A stretch of DNA of 64,000 bases from an uncultured Collinsella sp. (GTDB lineage: Bacteria > Actinomycetota > Coriobacteriia > Coriobacteriales > Coriobacteriaceae): assembly GCA_902497025.1 (NCBI GenBank), contig CABVDJ010000005.1, forward strand, positions 1-64,000, written 5' to 3'. Within the stretch, counting starts at the first letter, position 1. Each line of letters starts with the position of its first letter. The position numbers and the translations under genes are program-made. The notes under the pieces were generated by a model. It made no database searches. It saw only the letters and a list, made by a program, of their open reading frames with translations, and was not told where the DNA came from. Shown piece after piece: positions 53,292-61,882 of the stretch.

Positions 53292-55514
53292 CTACACGAT
53301 TTGGTTCACGTGCGTCTCGTCGTCGAACTTGGCGGCGCCAGGCTCAACGTCCTGGGGAGCAGCGGCGTCCACCAGAGCCTGCTTGAGCTCGGTGTACTGA
53401 CGCTCTACCTCGCCCTCTGCCCAAACCTGGTCGGCAATGGCGTCGACCTGGCAGGCGGAGAACTTGTCCTCGGGCGTATGCGAGACCGGGTCGACCTTGT
53501 GAATGGTCAGCTCGTTGCACTTGCCGATCCACCACTGGTAGGTCATGTAGACCGTGCCCTTATTGATGCGATCGCTCACGTCGGCGCGGCTGTATACCTG
53601 GCCGCGGCGGCTATGAATCGAGACGATGTCGCCGTTCTTGATGCCGCGCGCCTGGGCGTCCGCGGGATTCATGCGGACAAAGCCGGGCTCGTCGGCGAGC
53701 AGCGCCAGCGTCTTGCAGTTGCCGGTCATCGAGCGGCAGCTGTAGTGACCGACCTCGCGGACGGTGCACAGAATGAGCGGGTACTCATCGTCGGGAAGCT
53801 CGGAGGGCGCCTCCCAGTCGTGCGCCATCAGGTTGGCGCGGCCGTCCTTGGTGGTGAACTTGCCACCAGCGAACATGTCGGGCGTACCGTGGTCGTTCAC
53901 ATCGGTGCTCTTGACCGGCCACTGGGCGTAACCGCCCTCGGGAGCCATCTTCTCGTAGGTCGCGCCCACAAAGTTGGGGCACAGGCTAATGCACTCGTTC
54001 CAGATCTGCTCGGTGTTGTCGTAGTGCATGGGATAGCCCATACGCGTGGACAGGTCCGCGAAGATCTCCCAGTCGTGGCGGCACTCGCCCTTGGGCGGAA
54101 CAGCCGCGTCAAAGTGCTGGAAGCTACGGTCGGATGCGGTAAAGACACCCTCGTGCTCGCCCCAAGAGGTAGCGGGCAGGATGACGTCGGCGAGCATGGT
54201 CGTCTGCGTCATAAAGATGTCCTGGCAAATGAACAGATCCAGCTCGGAGAGCGTCTTGCGCATACCGGCCGAATCGGGCTCGGTCTGCACCGGGTCCTCG
54301 CCGTAGTTGTAGAAGCAGTGCACCTTGCCCTCGTCGACCAGGTGGCCCAGGTCGGTGAGCTTGTAGCCCTCCTCGAGCGGGAGCTTTTCCTCGGGCACGC
54401 CCCAAGCCTTTGCAAACTTGGCGCGCACGGCGGGGTCGGTGACTTTCTGGTAGCCAGGGTACAGGTTAGGCAGCATGCCCATATCGCAGGAGCCCTGGAC
54501 GTTGTTCTGACCACGCACGGGCGCGAGGCCGGAATTGGGTTTGCCGATCTGGCCGGCAACGCAGGCGATGGAGGCGATGGTGTGCACCGTCTTCAGGTTC
54601 TGCTTCTGCTGGCATACGCCCATGCCCCAGCCAATGATGGCGGAGGGCTTCGCCGTGGCGTACATCTCGGCAGCTTGGTGGATCAACGCGGGCTCGACAC
54701 CCGTGATGTCCTGTACGGATTCGGGAGTGTAGTTCTTGATGGTCTCCCACCACTCGTCAAAGCCGTTCGTGTGCTCGGCGACGAATTCCTTGTCGTAGAG
54801 GCCATCGTTGACCAAGCAGTTGGCAAAGGCGTTGAGGAACGCAACATTGCAACCGTTCTTGATCGGAAGGTAGAGATCGGCGATACGCGCGGTTTCGATA
54901 TGGCGCGGGTCGGCGACGATGATCTTGCAACCCTTTTCTTTGGCTCGCACGATACGCCTTGCGACGATGGGGTGCGAATCGGCAGGGTTATAGCCGAAGA
55001 GGAAAATGCAGCCCGCATCCTCCATACCGGGGATGGAGCATGACATGCAACCTGAACCAACCGTGTCCATCAGACCGAGGACAGTAGGGCCGTGTCAAGT
55101 ACGGGCGCAGTTGTCTACGCTGTGGGTGCCGATGCACGCACGCGTAAACTTCTGCATGACGTAGTTCGCCTCATTGCCGCCGCCTCGCGAAGAGCCGGTG
55201 GTCATGACAGCGTTAGGACCATATTCGTCAATTATGGCCTGCATCTTAGATGCGGTGAAATCCAGTGCCTCGTCCCAGCTTACGCGCTCAAGATCCGCGC
55301 CCTTGGTGCGGCGGATCATCGGGTGCAGTACGCGAGGAGTCAAGATCTTAGTGTCGTTGATGAAGTCATAGCCGCTCATGCCCTTAAGGCACAGCTCGCT
55401 CTGGTTGGTGATGCCGTTGAGCGGCTCGGTGCCCACGACCTGGCCGTTTTGGACCAGGAGGTTAAACTGGCAACCGGCGCCGCAATACGGGCAGATCACT
55501 TTATGCTTCTCCAT
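53292..55514 (-). CDS. fdhF: Formate dehydrogenase H, selenocysteine-containing
   Basis: The gene reads through a TGA at 55095-55097, which is codon 140, the same position as Sec140 of E. coli FdhF. The context is DNCART-U-HGPTVLGLMD. The product has 740 residues: a 4Fe-4S motif (CPYCGAGCQF with ELCLKG), the Mo-bis-MGD core, IIVADPRHIETARIADLYLP, GWGMGVCQQKQN, and a C-terminal cofactor domain (VRMNPADAQARGIKNGDIVSIHSRRGQ). It oxidises formate in the cytoplasm for the hydrogenase. A SECIS hairpin follows the TGA. AAGGAGGG lies just before the ATG at 55514. Automated calls will split it into 53292-55070 and 55095-55565. Confidence 0.96.
55064..55097 (-). promoter_or_regulatory. Bacterial SECIS element of fdhF
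   Basis: Eleven bases after the TGA, TGTCC pairs with GGACA around a loop that contains GGTCT, the SelB-binding apical motif seen in the E. coli fdhF SECIS. The first codons after TGA (CACGGCCC) are also the same as in E. coli. Confidence 0.85.
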
Positions 55515-55589
55515 GACACCCTCCTTCCTTTTTCTGCTACCGAATGCTCGGTACTTATTTGACAATCATTGGGCCTGTCGCCCCAACGC

Positions 55590-56108
55590 TTACGCCTCGT
55601 TTTCGATGGTGGCGCGGGCACGCTCGGCAGTCAGTTCTGCCAAACGTTCCTCGTCTACCAGGGTGAGGCCCTTGGTCGGGCACGCCTCGGCACACGCCGG
55701 ACCGCCGGGACGGTCCACGCACAGGTCGCACTTGAGCACGAAGCTCTTGGTCTGCGAACCCACGCGAACGTCGCCCATCAAGACGGGGACCTGCGTGGTC
55801 GCCACGCTCACGGCGCCAAAGGGGCATGCCATGACGCAGCTCTTGCAGCCGATGCAGTTGTCCTCGTTGACGCCGATGCGATGGTTCTTTGGATCAAAGA
55901 ACAAGGCGCCCGTAGGACAGGCCTTCGCGCACGGGGCATCCTCGCAGTGATGGCAAGCCACCGGTGCGGAGATCTCGTACGTACGCGTCACGCGCAGGCG
56001 CGGCGCGGCGATGTTACCGGGGATGTCGTGCGCCTCGATACACGCCGCCATGCAGGTTTGACACCCAATGCAGCGCGAAGAATCGGCTACGACTCGCTTA
56101 TTACCCAT
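55590..56108 (-). CDS. hydN: HydN-like four-cluster ferredoxin
   Basis: This 172-residue protein carries four 4Fe-4S motifs: CIGCQTCMAACIEAHD, CHHCEDAPCAKACP, CIGCKSCVMACPFGAV and CDLCVDRPGGPACAEACP. It resembles HydN/HycB and lies 75 bases upstream of fdhF, as hydN does near hypF in enterobacteria. It is probably the direct electron acceptor of FdhF. I chose the ATG at 56108 because AGGAGGGAG lies 8 bases upstream; the longer open frame to 56282 is not supported. It is the first gene of the hydN-fdhF-hyf-focA operon. Confidence 0.92.
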   Translation of the reverse strand: MGNKRVVADSSRCIGCQTCMAACIEAHDIPGNIAAPRLRVTRTYEISAPVACHHCEDAPCAKACPTGALFFDPKNHRIGVNEDNCIGCKSCVMACPFGAVSVATTQVPVLMGDVRVGSQTKSFVLKCDLCVDRPGGPACAEACPTKGLTLVDEERLAELTAERARATIENEA

Positions 56109-56535
56109 GTTGTTCACTCCCTCCTGAATCCCTTGCCGGAGAGACCCTGTCGACATTGACCCAAGCCGCCCGTGGCCTGGCATCGACGAATCGAATGCAT
56201 GCGGCGAAACATGCACTCGGTAGAGTTTCTCCAACGATATACAGGTTAAATATACGCAGTTGCAGGGGGCAAACTTGAGCATAGGCCCTGCAATACGGGT
56301 GTATTGCAGGGGTTTTGGCAGGTTGGAATTATTCTCTAGAAGCTATAAAGGTGAGTGTATTACATGCGTACGCCTCAGAGATTTTTATGCGCTCTCATTT
56401 TGGATGTACTACGCTTGTATTCGTGTTTATGGTTATCAACTTGAGTGAAATAAAGTAATGGTTATAAGATTCTAAAATGTCGGCACATGCCGCATTTGAC
56501 CAACTATATTGCACGTTAGCTAAGGGAGGGCAGCG
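56109..56535. other. Regulatory region upstream of the formate hydrogenlyase operon
   Basis: About 430 bases between divergent units, with no supported gene. It should contain the FHL promoter and the antitoxin promoter. A TATATTTAACCTGTATAT stretch (minus strand, about 56233-56250) is the most A+T-rich part near hydN. No convincing sigma-54 -24/-12 element was seen. A perfect palindrome lies at 56286-56311. Confidence 0.5.
56286..56311. promoter_or_regulatory. Perfect 11-4-11 palindrome, candidate operator
   Basis: CCCTGCAATAC and GTATTGCAGGG face each other across GGGT. It lies about 180 bases upstream of hydN and 225 upstream of the antitoxin gene. It could be a regulator site for the FHL operon or, with GTTTT after it on the plus strand, a weak terminator. 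Confidence 0.5.
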
Positions 56536-56859
56536 ATGTCATCGACACAAAAACGAGCCATCCTGCAGGTGCGCATTCGCGAGGAAGACAAGCAGCATGC
56601 CGAGCATCTCTACGACGCCATGGGCACATCGTTTGCCGAGGCCGTTCGCCTTTTTGTCACGCAGAGCATTTTGATGCGCAAGCTTCCCTTTCAGCCGGTC
56701 GCCGTGCGCTCAAAGGACGGCACCGCCGCCTATGGATCGCTCGAAGCATATGGGGACCCCAATCGCCGCTCCGAGGAGCGCAATGCCTGGATTGAGTACC
56801 TTGCTACAGAAAGCGACGATTCGATTTTGGGTCCCGAGGAAGTAGATATCCATGAGTAG
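56536..56859 (+). CDS. RelB/DinJ-type antitoxin
   Basis: This 107-residue protein has a ribbon-helix-helix N-terminus (ILQVRIREEDKQHAEHLYDAMGTSFAEAVRLFVTQSIL) typical of the RelB/DinJ family. The flexible acidic C-terminus (ESDDSILGPEEVDIHE) would wrap the toxin. AAGGGAGGG lies 6 bases before the ATG. The next gene starts 8 bases before this one ends, the normal coupling of a toxin-antitoxin pair. It probably represses its own promoter. Confidence 0.85.
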   Translation: MSSTQKRAILQVRIREEDKQHAEHLYDAMGTSFAEAVRLFVTQSILMRKLPFQPVAVRSKDGTAAYGSLEAYGDPNRRSEERNAWIEYLATESDDSILGPEEVDIHE

Positions 56860-57307
56860 CACCATCATCGACGAGACCGTCATCCTACGCTACCTGCTTG
56901 ACGACGACGAAGTTCTGTCACCGCGCGCCGCCAAGGTCATCGCCACACGCACCGCTCGCGTCTACCCCGAAATCATCACGCGCGTCGTGGTCACGCTGCG
57001 CGACGTCTATAAGGTTCCCCGCGTTGAGATTGCTGCGGCCTTGAAAAGGCTGCTCGATGACGTCATGGTCGACGAGCCCACCGTTGTCGCCCTTGCCGTC
57101 AAACTCTTTGGCAAGACCCATATGGACTTTACCGACTGCCTCCTCGCAGCCCGAACCGCCATCTACAACGATGATGTCGTGAGCTTTGGCAAGCCCATCA
57201 TCCAAGGCATGATCGATTACCGCCGCAAGCGCCAAACCGCTGCCGACGCCCGCAGCCGAAGCACCGACTCCACCATCGACAAGCTCCGCCACCACGGTCG
57301 CCACTAA
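56852..57307 (+). CDS. PIN-domain toxin (VapC-like ribonuclease)
   Basis: This 151-residue protein fits the PIN fold. The first acidic residue is in IIDETVILRYLLDDDE, a second is in VYPEIITRVV, and the later pair is in HMDFTDCLLAARTAI followed by VVSFGKPI. It would cut RNA in the presence of Mg2+. The usual DTNVLLR motif reads DETVILR, so the Asn is replaced by Thr and Glu follows Asp. The last 30 residues are a basic low-complexity tail. Pairing of a DinJ-like antitoxin with a PIN toxin is a mixed arrangement. Confidence 0.8.
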   Translation: MSSTIIDETVILRYLLDDDEVLSPRAAKVIATRTARVYPEIITRVVVTLRDVYKVPRVEIAAALKRLLDDVMVDEPTVVALAVKLFGKTHMDFTDCLLAARTAIYNDDVVSFGKPIIQGMIDYRRKRQTAADARSRSTDSTIDKLRHHGRH

Positions 57308-57352
57308 CCGACAGGCAACGGCATCGCCCGCCACTCAACGCCATCCCCCCTT

Positions 57353-57421
57353 AAGTTGCGGTGAAATAGTTCCTGGATTTAGGCTTATTCGAGCTTTTCA
57401 GGAACTATTTCACCGCAACTT
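57353..57421. repeat. Palindromic repeat R1, copy 3
   Basis: Arms at 57353-57375 and 57399-57421 are perfect 23-bp complements. It lies 45 bases after the PIN toxin stop. Confidence 0.9.
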
Positions 57422-57605
57422 TCTGTAAGGGTGGTTTTTAGTGCCGGCGAGGGGCACTAATCAACCGTTTGCCGATATGTTTGGCTCTAACTCATGACTC
57501 TGACCTGCCCCGTCAAGCTTTTGGTCAGTTCATGGCAAGGTCTGGCGGACCAAATATGGGTTAGCGTAGTGTCATTCACTCCCCCTCGAGACTATGGGGT
57601 CGAAA

Positions 57606-58601
57606 ATGAGTCATGATAAACGCTGTTCCAAACCGCAAGTAGAGCTGTTCTTCCGGTTATTCGAGGCCCATCATGGCGGGCACCTGTTTGTAGCTACCAA
57701 AAAATGGGATGAACGCTGTGCCTACGCGCTCATGCAAAAAGAGATGATTGTTCGACTCTACAACCATGTCTACGCTGATTCCGCGTATTGGAATGACCTC
57801 GGCGTCGAAGATCGCATCTTTCAATTGGCATCCGCTATTGCGGTCGTTGAACCGGATGCCGTGTTTTGTGGAGCAACGGCGGCACTGCTCTATGGCATCG
57901 GTTCTGCATATTCGCTTCTCGACAAGGTACAAGTGCTGCTGCCGCGTTCCACCAGACGCGATATGTACGAATTCGTTGAATACCGACGCTGGCGGCCGGG
58001 CGACGTATGGCAGCTCGGCCCGTTTACGTTAACGGATCCATATCGCACGGTGGTCGACATCGCCCGAACGAGCGCTTTTCGATATGCACTAGGCTATGTC
58101 GACGGGTTGGCTCGTGAGTACGGTGTCGAGCGTGAAGAATTGCGTGCATATGCACAAGCGAACTGCCGCGGACTGCATGGCATCGCGCGCGCATTTGACG
58201 TTTTTGAACATATGGATGGAAGATCGGATAACGGTGGAGAATCCGAAGCACGGGCGGCAATGATTCTGGCGGGAATTGCCGATCCCGAACTTCAGGTTGA
58301 AATCACTCGACCGGGAAACGCAGGCTATTATTTGGCAGATTACGGCTGGCAGATGCCAAACGGCTCTTGGATGCTGGCTGAGCTGCATGGACTTGGCAAG
58401 TTTGAGGACGATGCCCAAAATGATCCGGAACATACTGCGGCAAAAACCTATCGAGCTGCCCTCATGCGCGACGCTAACCTGCGTGCCATGGGCCACAACG
58501 TCATTCATTTCAAGCTCTCAGACACCTACGATGTCAAAGCGTTCGGCTCCATGATGCGCGGCTACGGTGTACCAACCACAAAACCCTACGCAGACTCCTG
58601 A
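57606..58601 (+). CDS. AbiEi-like protein with nuclease-like C-terminal domain, function unknown
   Basis: This 331-residue protein has a helical N-terminus (VELFFRLFEAHHGGHLFVATKKWDERCAYALMQKEMIVRLYNHVYAD) resembling the winged-helix part of AbiEi-type antitoxins, then VEPDAVFCGATAALLYGI. The C-terminal 110 residues (GGESEARAAMILAG, LADYGWQMPNG, LAELHGLGKF, NLRAMGHNVIHF) follow the beta-alpha order of DUF559/Vsr-like PD-(D/E)xK proteins; a D...E-x-H triad is visible. Catalysis is unproven. I chose the ATG at 57606 over 57594 since GGGG lies 6 bases before it. R1 palindromes lie on both sides. Confidence 0.65.
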   Translation: MSHDKRCSKPQVELFFRLFEAHHGGHLFVATKKWDERCAYALMQKEMIVRLYNHVYADSAYWNDLGVEDRIFQLASAIAVVEPDAVFCGATAALLYGIGSAYSLLDKVQVLLPRSTRRDMYEFVEYRRWRPGDVWQLGPFTLTDPYRTVVDIARTSAFRYALGYVDGLAREYGVEREELRAYAQANCRGLHGIARAFDVFEHMDGRSDNGGESEARAAMILAGIADPELQVEITRPGNAGYYLADYGWQMPNGSWMLAELHGLGKFEDDAQNDPEHTAAKTYRAALMRDANLRAMGHNVIHFKLSDTYDVKAFGSMMRGYGVPTTKPYADS

Positions 58602-58663
58602 CCGGCTGCCCTCATCTTCTCGACAACAGAACCCATCATCGACCCAACCCGCTCGGCCTCAAT

Positions 58664-58732
58664 AAGTTGCGGTGAAATAGTTCCTAGATAACAGCTTTTG
58701 CGGCTTATCCAGGAACTATTTCACCGCAACTT
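58664..58732. repeat. Palindromic repeat R1, copy 4
   Basis: Arms of 22 bases (58664-58685 and 58711-58732) are perfect complements, with a spacer unlike those of the other copies. Confidence 0.9.
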
Positions 58733-58814
58733 AGAAGGGGATGTGGGGTCCCCGGCATGTAAATGAAAACGGCTCTGACACCAAAAGGAGCCAAAGCCGT
58801 TAAAGCTATCCTAT

Positions 58815-58888
58815 GGAGCGGGCGACGGGAATCGAACCCGCGTCATCAGCTTGGAAGGCTGGGGTTCTACCATTGAACTACGCCCGCA
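58815..58888 (-). tRNA. tRNA-Gly (anticodon TCC)
   Basis: A 74-base tRNA with acceptor GCGGGCG/CGCCCGC, anticodon loop CTTCCAA in stem CCAGC/GCTGA, T-loop GTTCGATTC and encoded CCA. Confidence 0.95.
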
Positions 58889-58894
58889 AGATAT

Positions 58895-58970
58895 GGTCGG
58901 GACGACAGGATTTGAACCTGCGACATCCTGCTCCCAAAGCAGGCGCGCTACCAAACTGCGCCACGTCCCG
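58895..58970 (-). tRNA. tRNA-Pro (anticodon TGG)
   Basis: A 76-base tRNA with acceptor CGGGACG/CGTCCCG, anticodon loop TTTGGGA in stem CCTGC/GCAGG, T-loop GTTCAAATC and encoded CCA. It lies 6 bases upstream of tRNA-Gly, so the two are probably cut from one transcript. Confidence 0.95.
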
Positions 58971-59061
58971 AAGGTGTTGAGCAGCTAAGGTCTAAACCTT
59001 GCGTGTCCCAAAGCGAAGGAAATTATAGGGGAGACTCCCCGCCTGTGCAAGCATTGATGCC

Positions 59062-60420
59062 TTAGCTCCTCGAATGTGCGACAAAACGACTATGGAGCAG
59101 ACCGATCACAAAGGTAACCACGGCAACCGGCGCCCACGCGGCTCCAATGTCCGCAAGCGGCAGCACATCGAACGGCAGCCACGCACCCGCAAAGAACGCA
59201 TCGCGGACCGAGGTGATCACACTCTGCACAGCAACCACGCCGCCGACCCACACCCACACCTGCGGATGAGCGTCGCAAAAGCCGTGCACCAGGCCCATCA
59301 GTACCAGTACGATGGCAACGGGATACAAGGCGTTGAGCATAGGCACCGAGAACATAAGAATCACGTCGAGGCCCACGTTGGAGAGCACGCACGAAAACGC
59401 CGCGAACACAAAGGCGAGAATCGCAAAGGGGCGGCGCATGGCCTCCTCGGAAACATCCGCTCCCCCTTCGACCACATACGTCTCGCAGAAGTAGCTCGAG
59501 CAGCAGCTGATAAGGCCGATACACACGTTCATGCAGGCGAGGAAGAAGATAGCGAAGACCACGACCGTGCCGGCCAGACCAAAGTGCATGGAGGCCGAGC
59601 GGGCAAGGATTGCGGCGCCGTTGGTGGCATCGGGCATCACGGTGCCGAGCTGCATGCCGGCAAGGCCCAAGCCGCAGTAGATGATGGCCATGAGCACGCC
59701 GGCGATCACACCGGAACGCGATATCTCAAAAGCGACGCGCTTGTCGTCGGTAACGCCCAGCTCATGGATGGTCTCGGCGATGATGATGCCAAAGGCGAGC
59801 GACGCAAGCAGGTCCATGGTCTGGTAGCCGGTCAAGAAGCCCTGCACGGCGGCACCGGCATTGTAGGGGGCCTGCGGCGTGGCAGCCGGTCCCAGCGGCG
59901 AGATCACGGCAGCACCCACGACCAGCACGATGAGCGCGATGAGCGCGGGGCCCGTAATGCGGCCGAGCACGCGCGTGATGACACCTGGGCGCAGCGTGAG
60001 CACAAACGCGACGACGAAGAACCCGATGGCAAACACCAGACGTGCTGCGCCGAGCGAAACGTCCTCGAGCAGCAGCGGCACCAGCATTTCGAAGGCCGTG
60101 GAGCTCGTGCGCGGAATAGCCAGGCACGGGCCGATGGCCAGATACACCGCCGCGACAAAGAACTCACCGAACTTGGGGTGCACGCGGCCGGCAAGCTCAC
60201 GCGCCGTTCCGGCGAGCGCGACGGCGATAAAGCCCATAACAGGCAGACCGATAGCGGCAATCAAAAAGCCGATCATGGCAAGCGGCGTGGCTGTGCCGGC
60301 CTGAAGTGCCAGCAACGGCGGAATGATGAGGTTACCGGCGCCAAAGAGCATCGAGAACAGCGCAATGCCGACGGTAACGACATGGTCGGAGCGCAGGCCG
60401 CGCGGGGCGGATGAGGCCAT
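59062..60420 (-). CDS. brnQ: Branched-chain amino acid transport system II carrier protein
   Basis: This 452-residue protein with 12 predicted spans belongs to the LIVCS family. The start (HVVTVGIALFSMLFGAGNLIIPPLLAL) contains the conserved FGAGNLI motif. GFFVVAFVLTLRPGVITRVLGRI and the later GTVVVFAIFFLACMNVCIGLISCCSSYF are also typical. It brings in Leu, Ile and Val with Na+ or H+. GAAAGG lies 8 bases before the ATG at 60420. It follows csdB by about 55 bases on the same strand; whether it shares a promoter with the selenium genes is unclear. Confidence 0.93.
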   Translation of the reverse strand: MASSAPRGLRSDHVVTVGIALFSMLFGAGNLIIPPLLALQAGTATPLAMIGFLIAAIGLPVMGFIAVALAGTARELAGRVHPKFGEFFVAAVYLAIGPCLAIPRTSSTAFEMLVPLLLEDVSLGAARLVFAIGFFVVAFVLTLRPGVITRVLGRITGPALIALIVLVVGAAVISPLGPAATPQAPYNAGAAVQGFLTGYQTMDLLASLAFGIIIAETIHELGVTDDKRVAFEISRSGVIAGVLMAIIYCGLGLAGMQLGTVMPDATNGAAILARSASMHFGLAGTVVVFAIFFLACMNVCIGLISCCSSYFCETYVVEGGADVSEEAMRRPFAILAFVFAAFSCVLSNVGLDVILMFSVPMLNALYPVAIVLVLMGLVHGFCDAHPQVWVWVGGVVAVQSVITSVRDAFFAGAWLPFDVLPLADIGAAWAPVAVVTFVIGLLHSRFVAHSRS

Positions 60421-60475
60421 AGGCACACCTTTCGGGTCGAAACAAAAACGGGACGGGCAAAAAAGTATATACGCT

Positions 60476-61615
60476 CTAGCAGGCTAAATCGCGCAAAGCG
60501 TCAATCGCGGTGTCGACTTCCTCGGCCGTGTTGAAATACCCAAACGAGAAGCGAACGATACCCTGGCGCTCGGTCCCGAGCGCGCGGTGCATGAGCGGAG
60601 CGCAATGGGCACCGGGGCGCGTCGCAATCCCCCACCCTTGCATAAGCGCGTCCGAGATCTCGGCCGAATCGATATCGCCCACGTTGAGTGAGACGATCGC
60701 CGAGCGCGCAGGCTGATCAAACGCACCGTAGAGCGCAATGCCGGGGATTTCGCGAACGCCGGCGAGGAAGCGCTCGGCAAGCGCGCGCTCATGCGCCGCA
60801 ATCGCCTCGACCCCGCCCTGGGCCTCGATAAAGTCGAAACCTGCGGAAAGTCCAGCGATGCCGTGACCGTTGAGCGTGCCCGCCTCAAGGCGCGTGGGCC
60901 ACTCCAGTGGCTGCAGCTCATCGAAGCTGTGTACACCGGTGCCGCCCATGGCCCAGGGCGCCACGTCGACGCCCTCCGCCACGGCCAGGCCGCCAGTGCC
61001 CTGCGGACCCATCAGCCCTTTGTGGCCGGTAAAGCACACGACGTCGAGCCCCATGGCCTGCATATCGATATGCGCCGTGCCGGCAGACTGCGAGGCATCG
61101 ACAATCACAAGTGCGCCGGCCGCATGGGCCATGGCCGCTACGCGTGCAATGTCGACCGAGTTGCCGGTCACATTGGAGGCGTGCGTCACCACCACGGCAC
61201 GCGTACCCGGCGTGACCAACCGCTCGAGCTCGTCGTAGTCGAGCACGCCGTTGGTATCACAGCCCGTATGCTCAACGGTCACGCCCCGCTCTACCGTCAG
61301 GCGGTTGAGCGGACGCAGCACGGAGTTGTGCTCGAGTACCGTCGTGACCACGCGGTCGCCGGGGCGCACCACGCCATTGATGGCGGTGTTGAGCGCCGCC
61401 GTGGAGTTGGGCGTAAAGCACACATGGTCCGCCCTCGGGCAACCCAAAAGGCGCGCGAGCTTGGCACGGCAGCCATGAATCGTACGAGCGGCATCGAGGG
61501 CACCCGACGTGGCGCCGCGCCCGGCATTGCCGAGCGAGCACATCGCCTGCGTCACGGTATCGATGACCGTCTGCGGCTTGTGCATGGTCGTCGCCGCGTT
61601 ATCCAGATAGATCAT
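60476..61615 (-). CDS. Class V aminotransferase, cysteine desulfurase/selenocysteine lyase-like
   Basis: This 379-residue PLP enzyme begins MIYLDNAATTMHKPQTV. It has HASNVTGNSVDI, VDASQSAGTAHID, the PLP Lys in CFTGHKGLMGPQGTGG, and the active Cys in GIATRPGAHCAPLMHRALG. It belongs to the SufS/CsdB-like group found in selenium gene sets, where it would free sulfur or selenium from Cys or Sec for SelD. The start ATG (61615) overlaps the DUF3343 stop by 4 bases, with GGGAGG upstream. Genes for YedF and SelD lie just before it, supporting a selenium role. Confidence 0.9.
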   Translation of the reverse strand: MIYLDNAATTMHKPQTVIDTVTQAMCSLGNAGRGATSGALDAARTIHGCRAKLARLLGCPRADHVCFTPNSTAALNTAINGVVRPGDRVVTTVLEHNSVLRPLNRLTVERGVTVEHTGCDTNGVLDYDELERLVTPGTRAVVVTHASNVTGNSVDIARVAAMAHAAGALVIVDASQSAGTAHIDMQAMGLDVVCFTGHKGLMGPQGTGGLAVAEGVDVAPWAMGGTGVHSFDELQPLEWPTRLEAGTLNGHGIAGLSAGFDFIEAQGGVEAIAAHERALAERFLAGVREIPGIALYGAFDQPARSAIVSLNVGDIDSAEISDALMQGWGIATRPGAHCAPLMHRALGTERQGIVRFSFGYFNTAEEVDTAIDALRDLAC

Positions 61616-61863
61616 CGCACGACCTCCCACATATCGATCACGGTATAGCCCTCGGTGGGAACACCCGCCTCGGCAAGTTCGCCGCGCAGCAGTTCCTCAT
61701 CGGCAGGCAACGCCTTCCACGCCAGACCGCAGCCGGCAGCGACCTCCCCGGGCACGGGAATCGTTCGCCCGGGAAGGCCGTGCTCGATGCACAGGGACTC
61801 GCACCCCATGGCGGCCGCCGTGGTGGGAAACGTGATGACAAGCGCCGGGCGCTTCTCCCTCAT
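61612..61863 (-). CDS. DUF3343 putative Se/S carrier
   Basis: This 83-residue protein is essentially a bare DUF3343 domain: ALVITFPTTAAAMGCESLCIEHGLPGRTIPVPGEVAAGCGLAWKA, with the conserved GCGLAWK Cys. It overlaps the desulfurase start by 4 bases. That pairing suggests it takes the persulfide or perselenide from that enzyme. I chose the ATG at 61863 because GGAG lies 5 bases before it; the longer frame would need a TTG. The Cys-rich homologue at 33614 is in the other selenium locus. Confidence 0.85.
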   Translation of the reverse strand: MREKRPALVITFPTTAAAMGCESLCIEHGLPGRTIPVPGEVAAGCGLAWKALPADEELLRGELAEAGVPTEGYTVIDMWEVVR

Positions 61864-61882
61864 GGCAACTCCAACCAATACG

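Noticed and set aside
56109..56330. Sigma-54 promoter for the formate hydrogenlyase operon
   Set aside because: No GG/GC pair with 10-base spacing in a TGGCAC..TTGC context was found on the minus strand.
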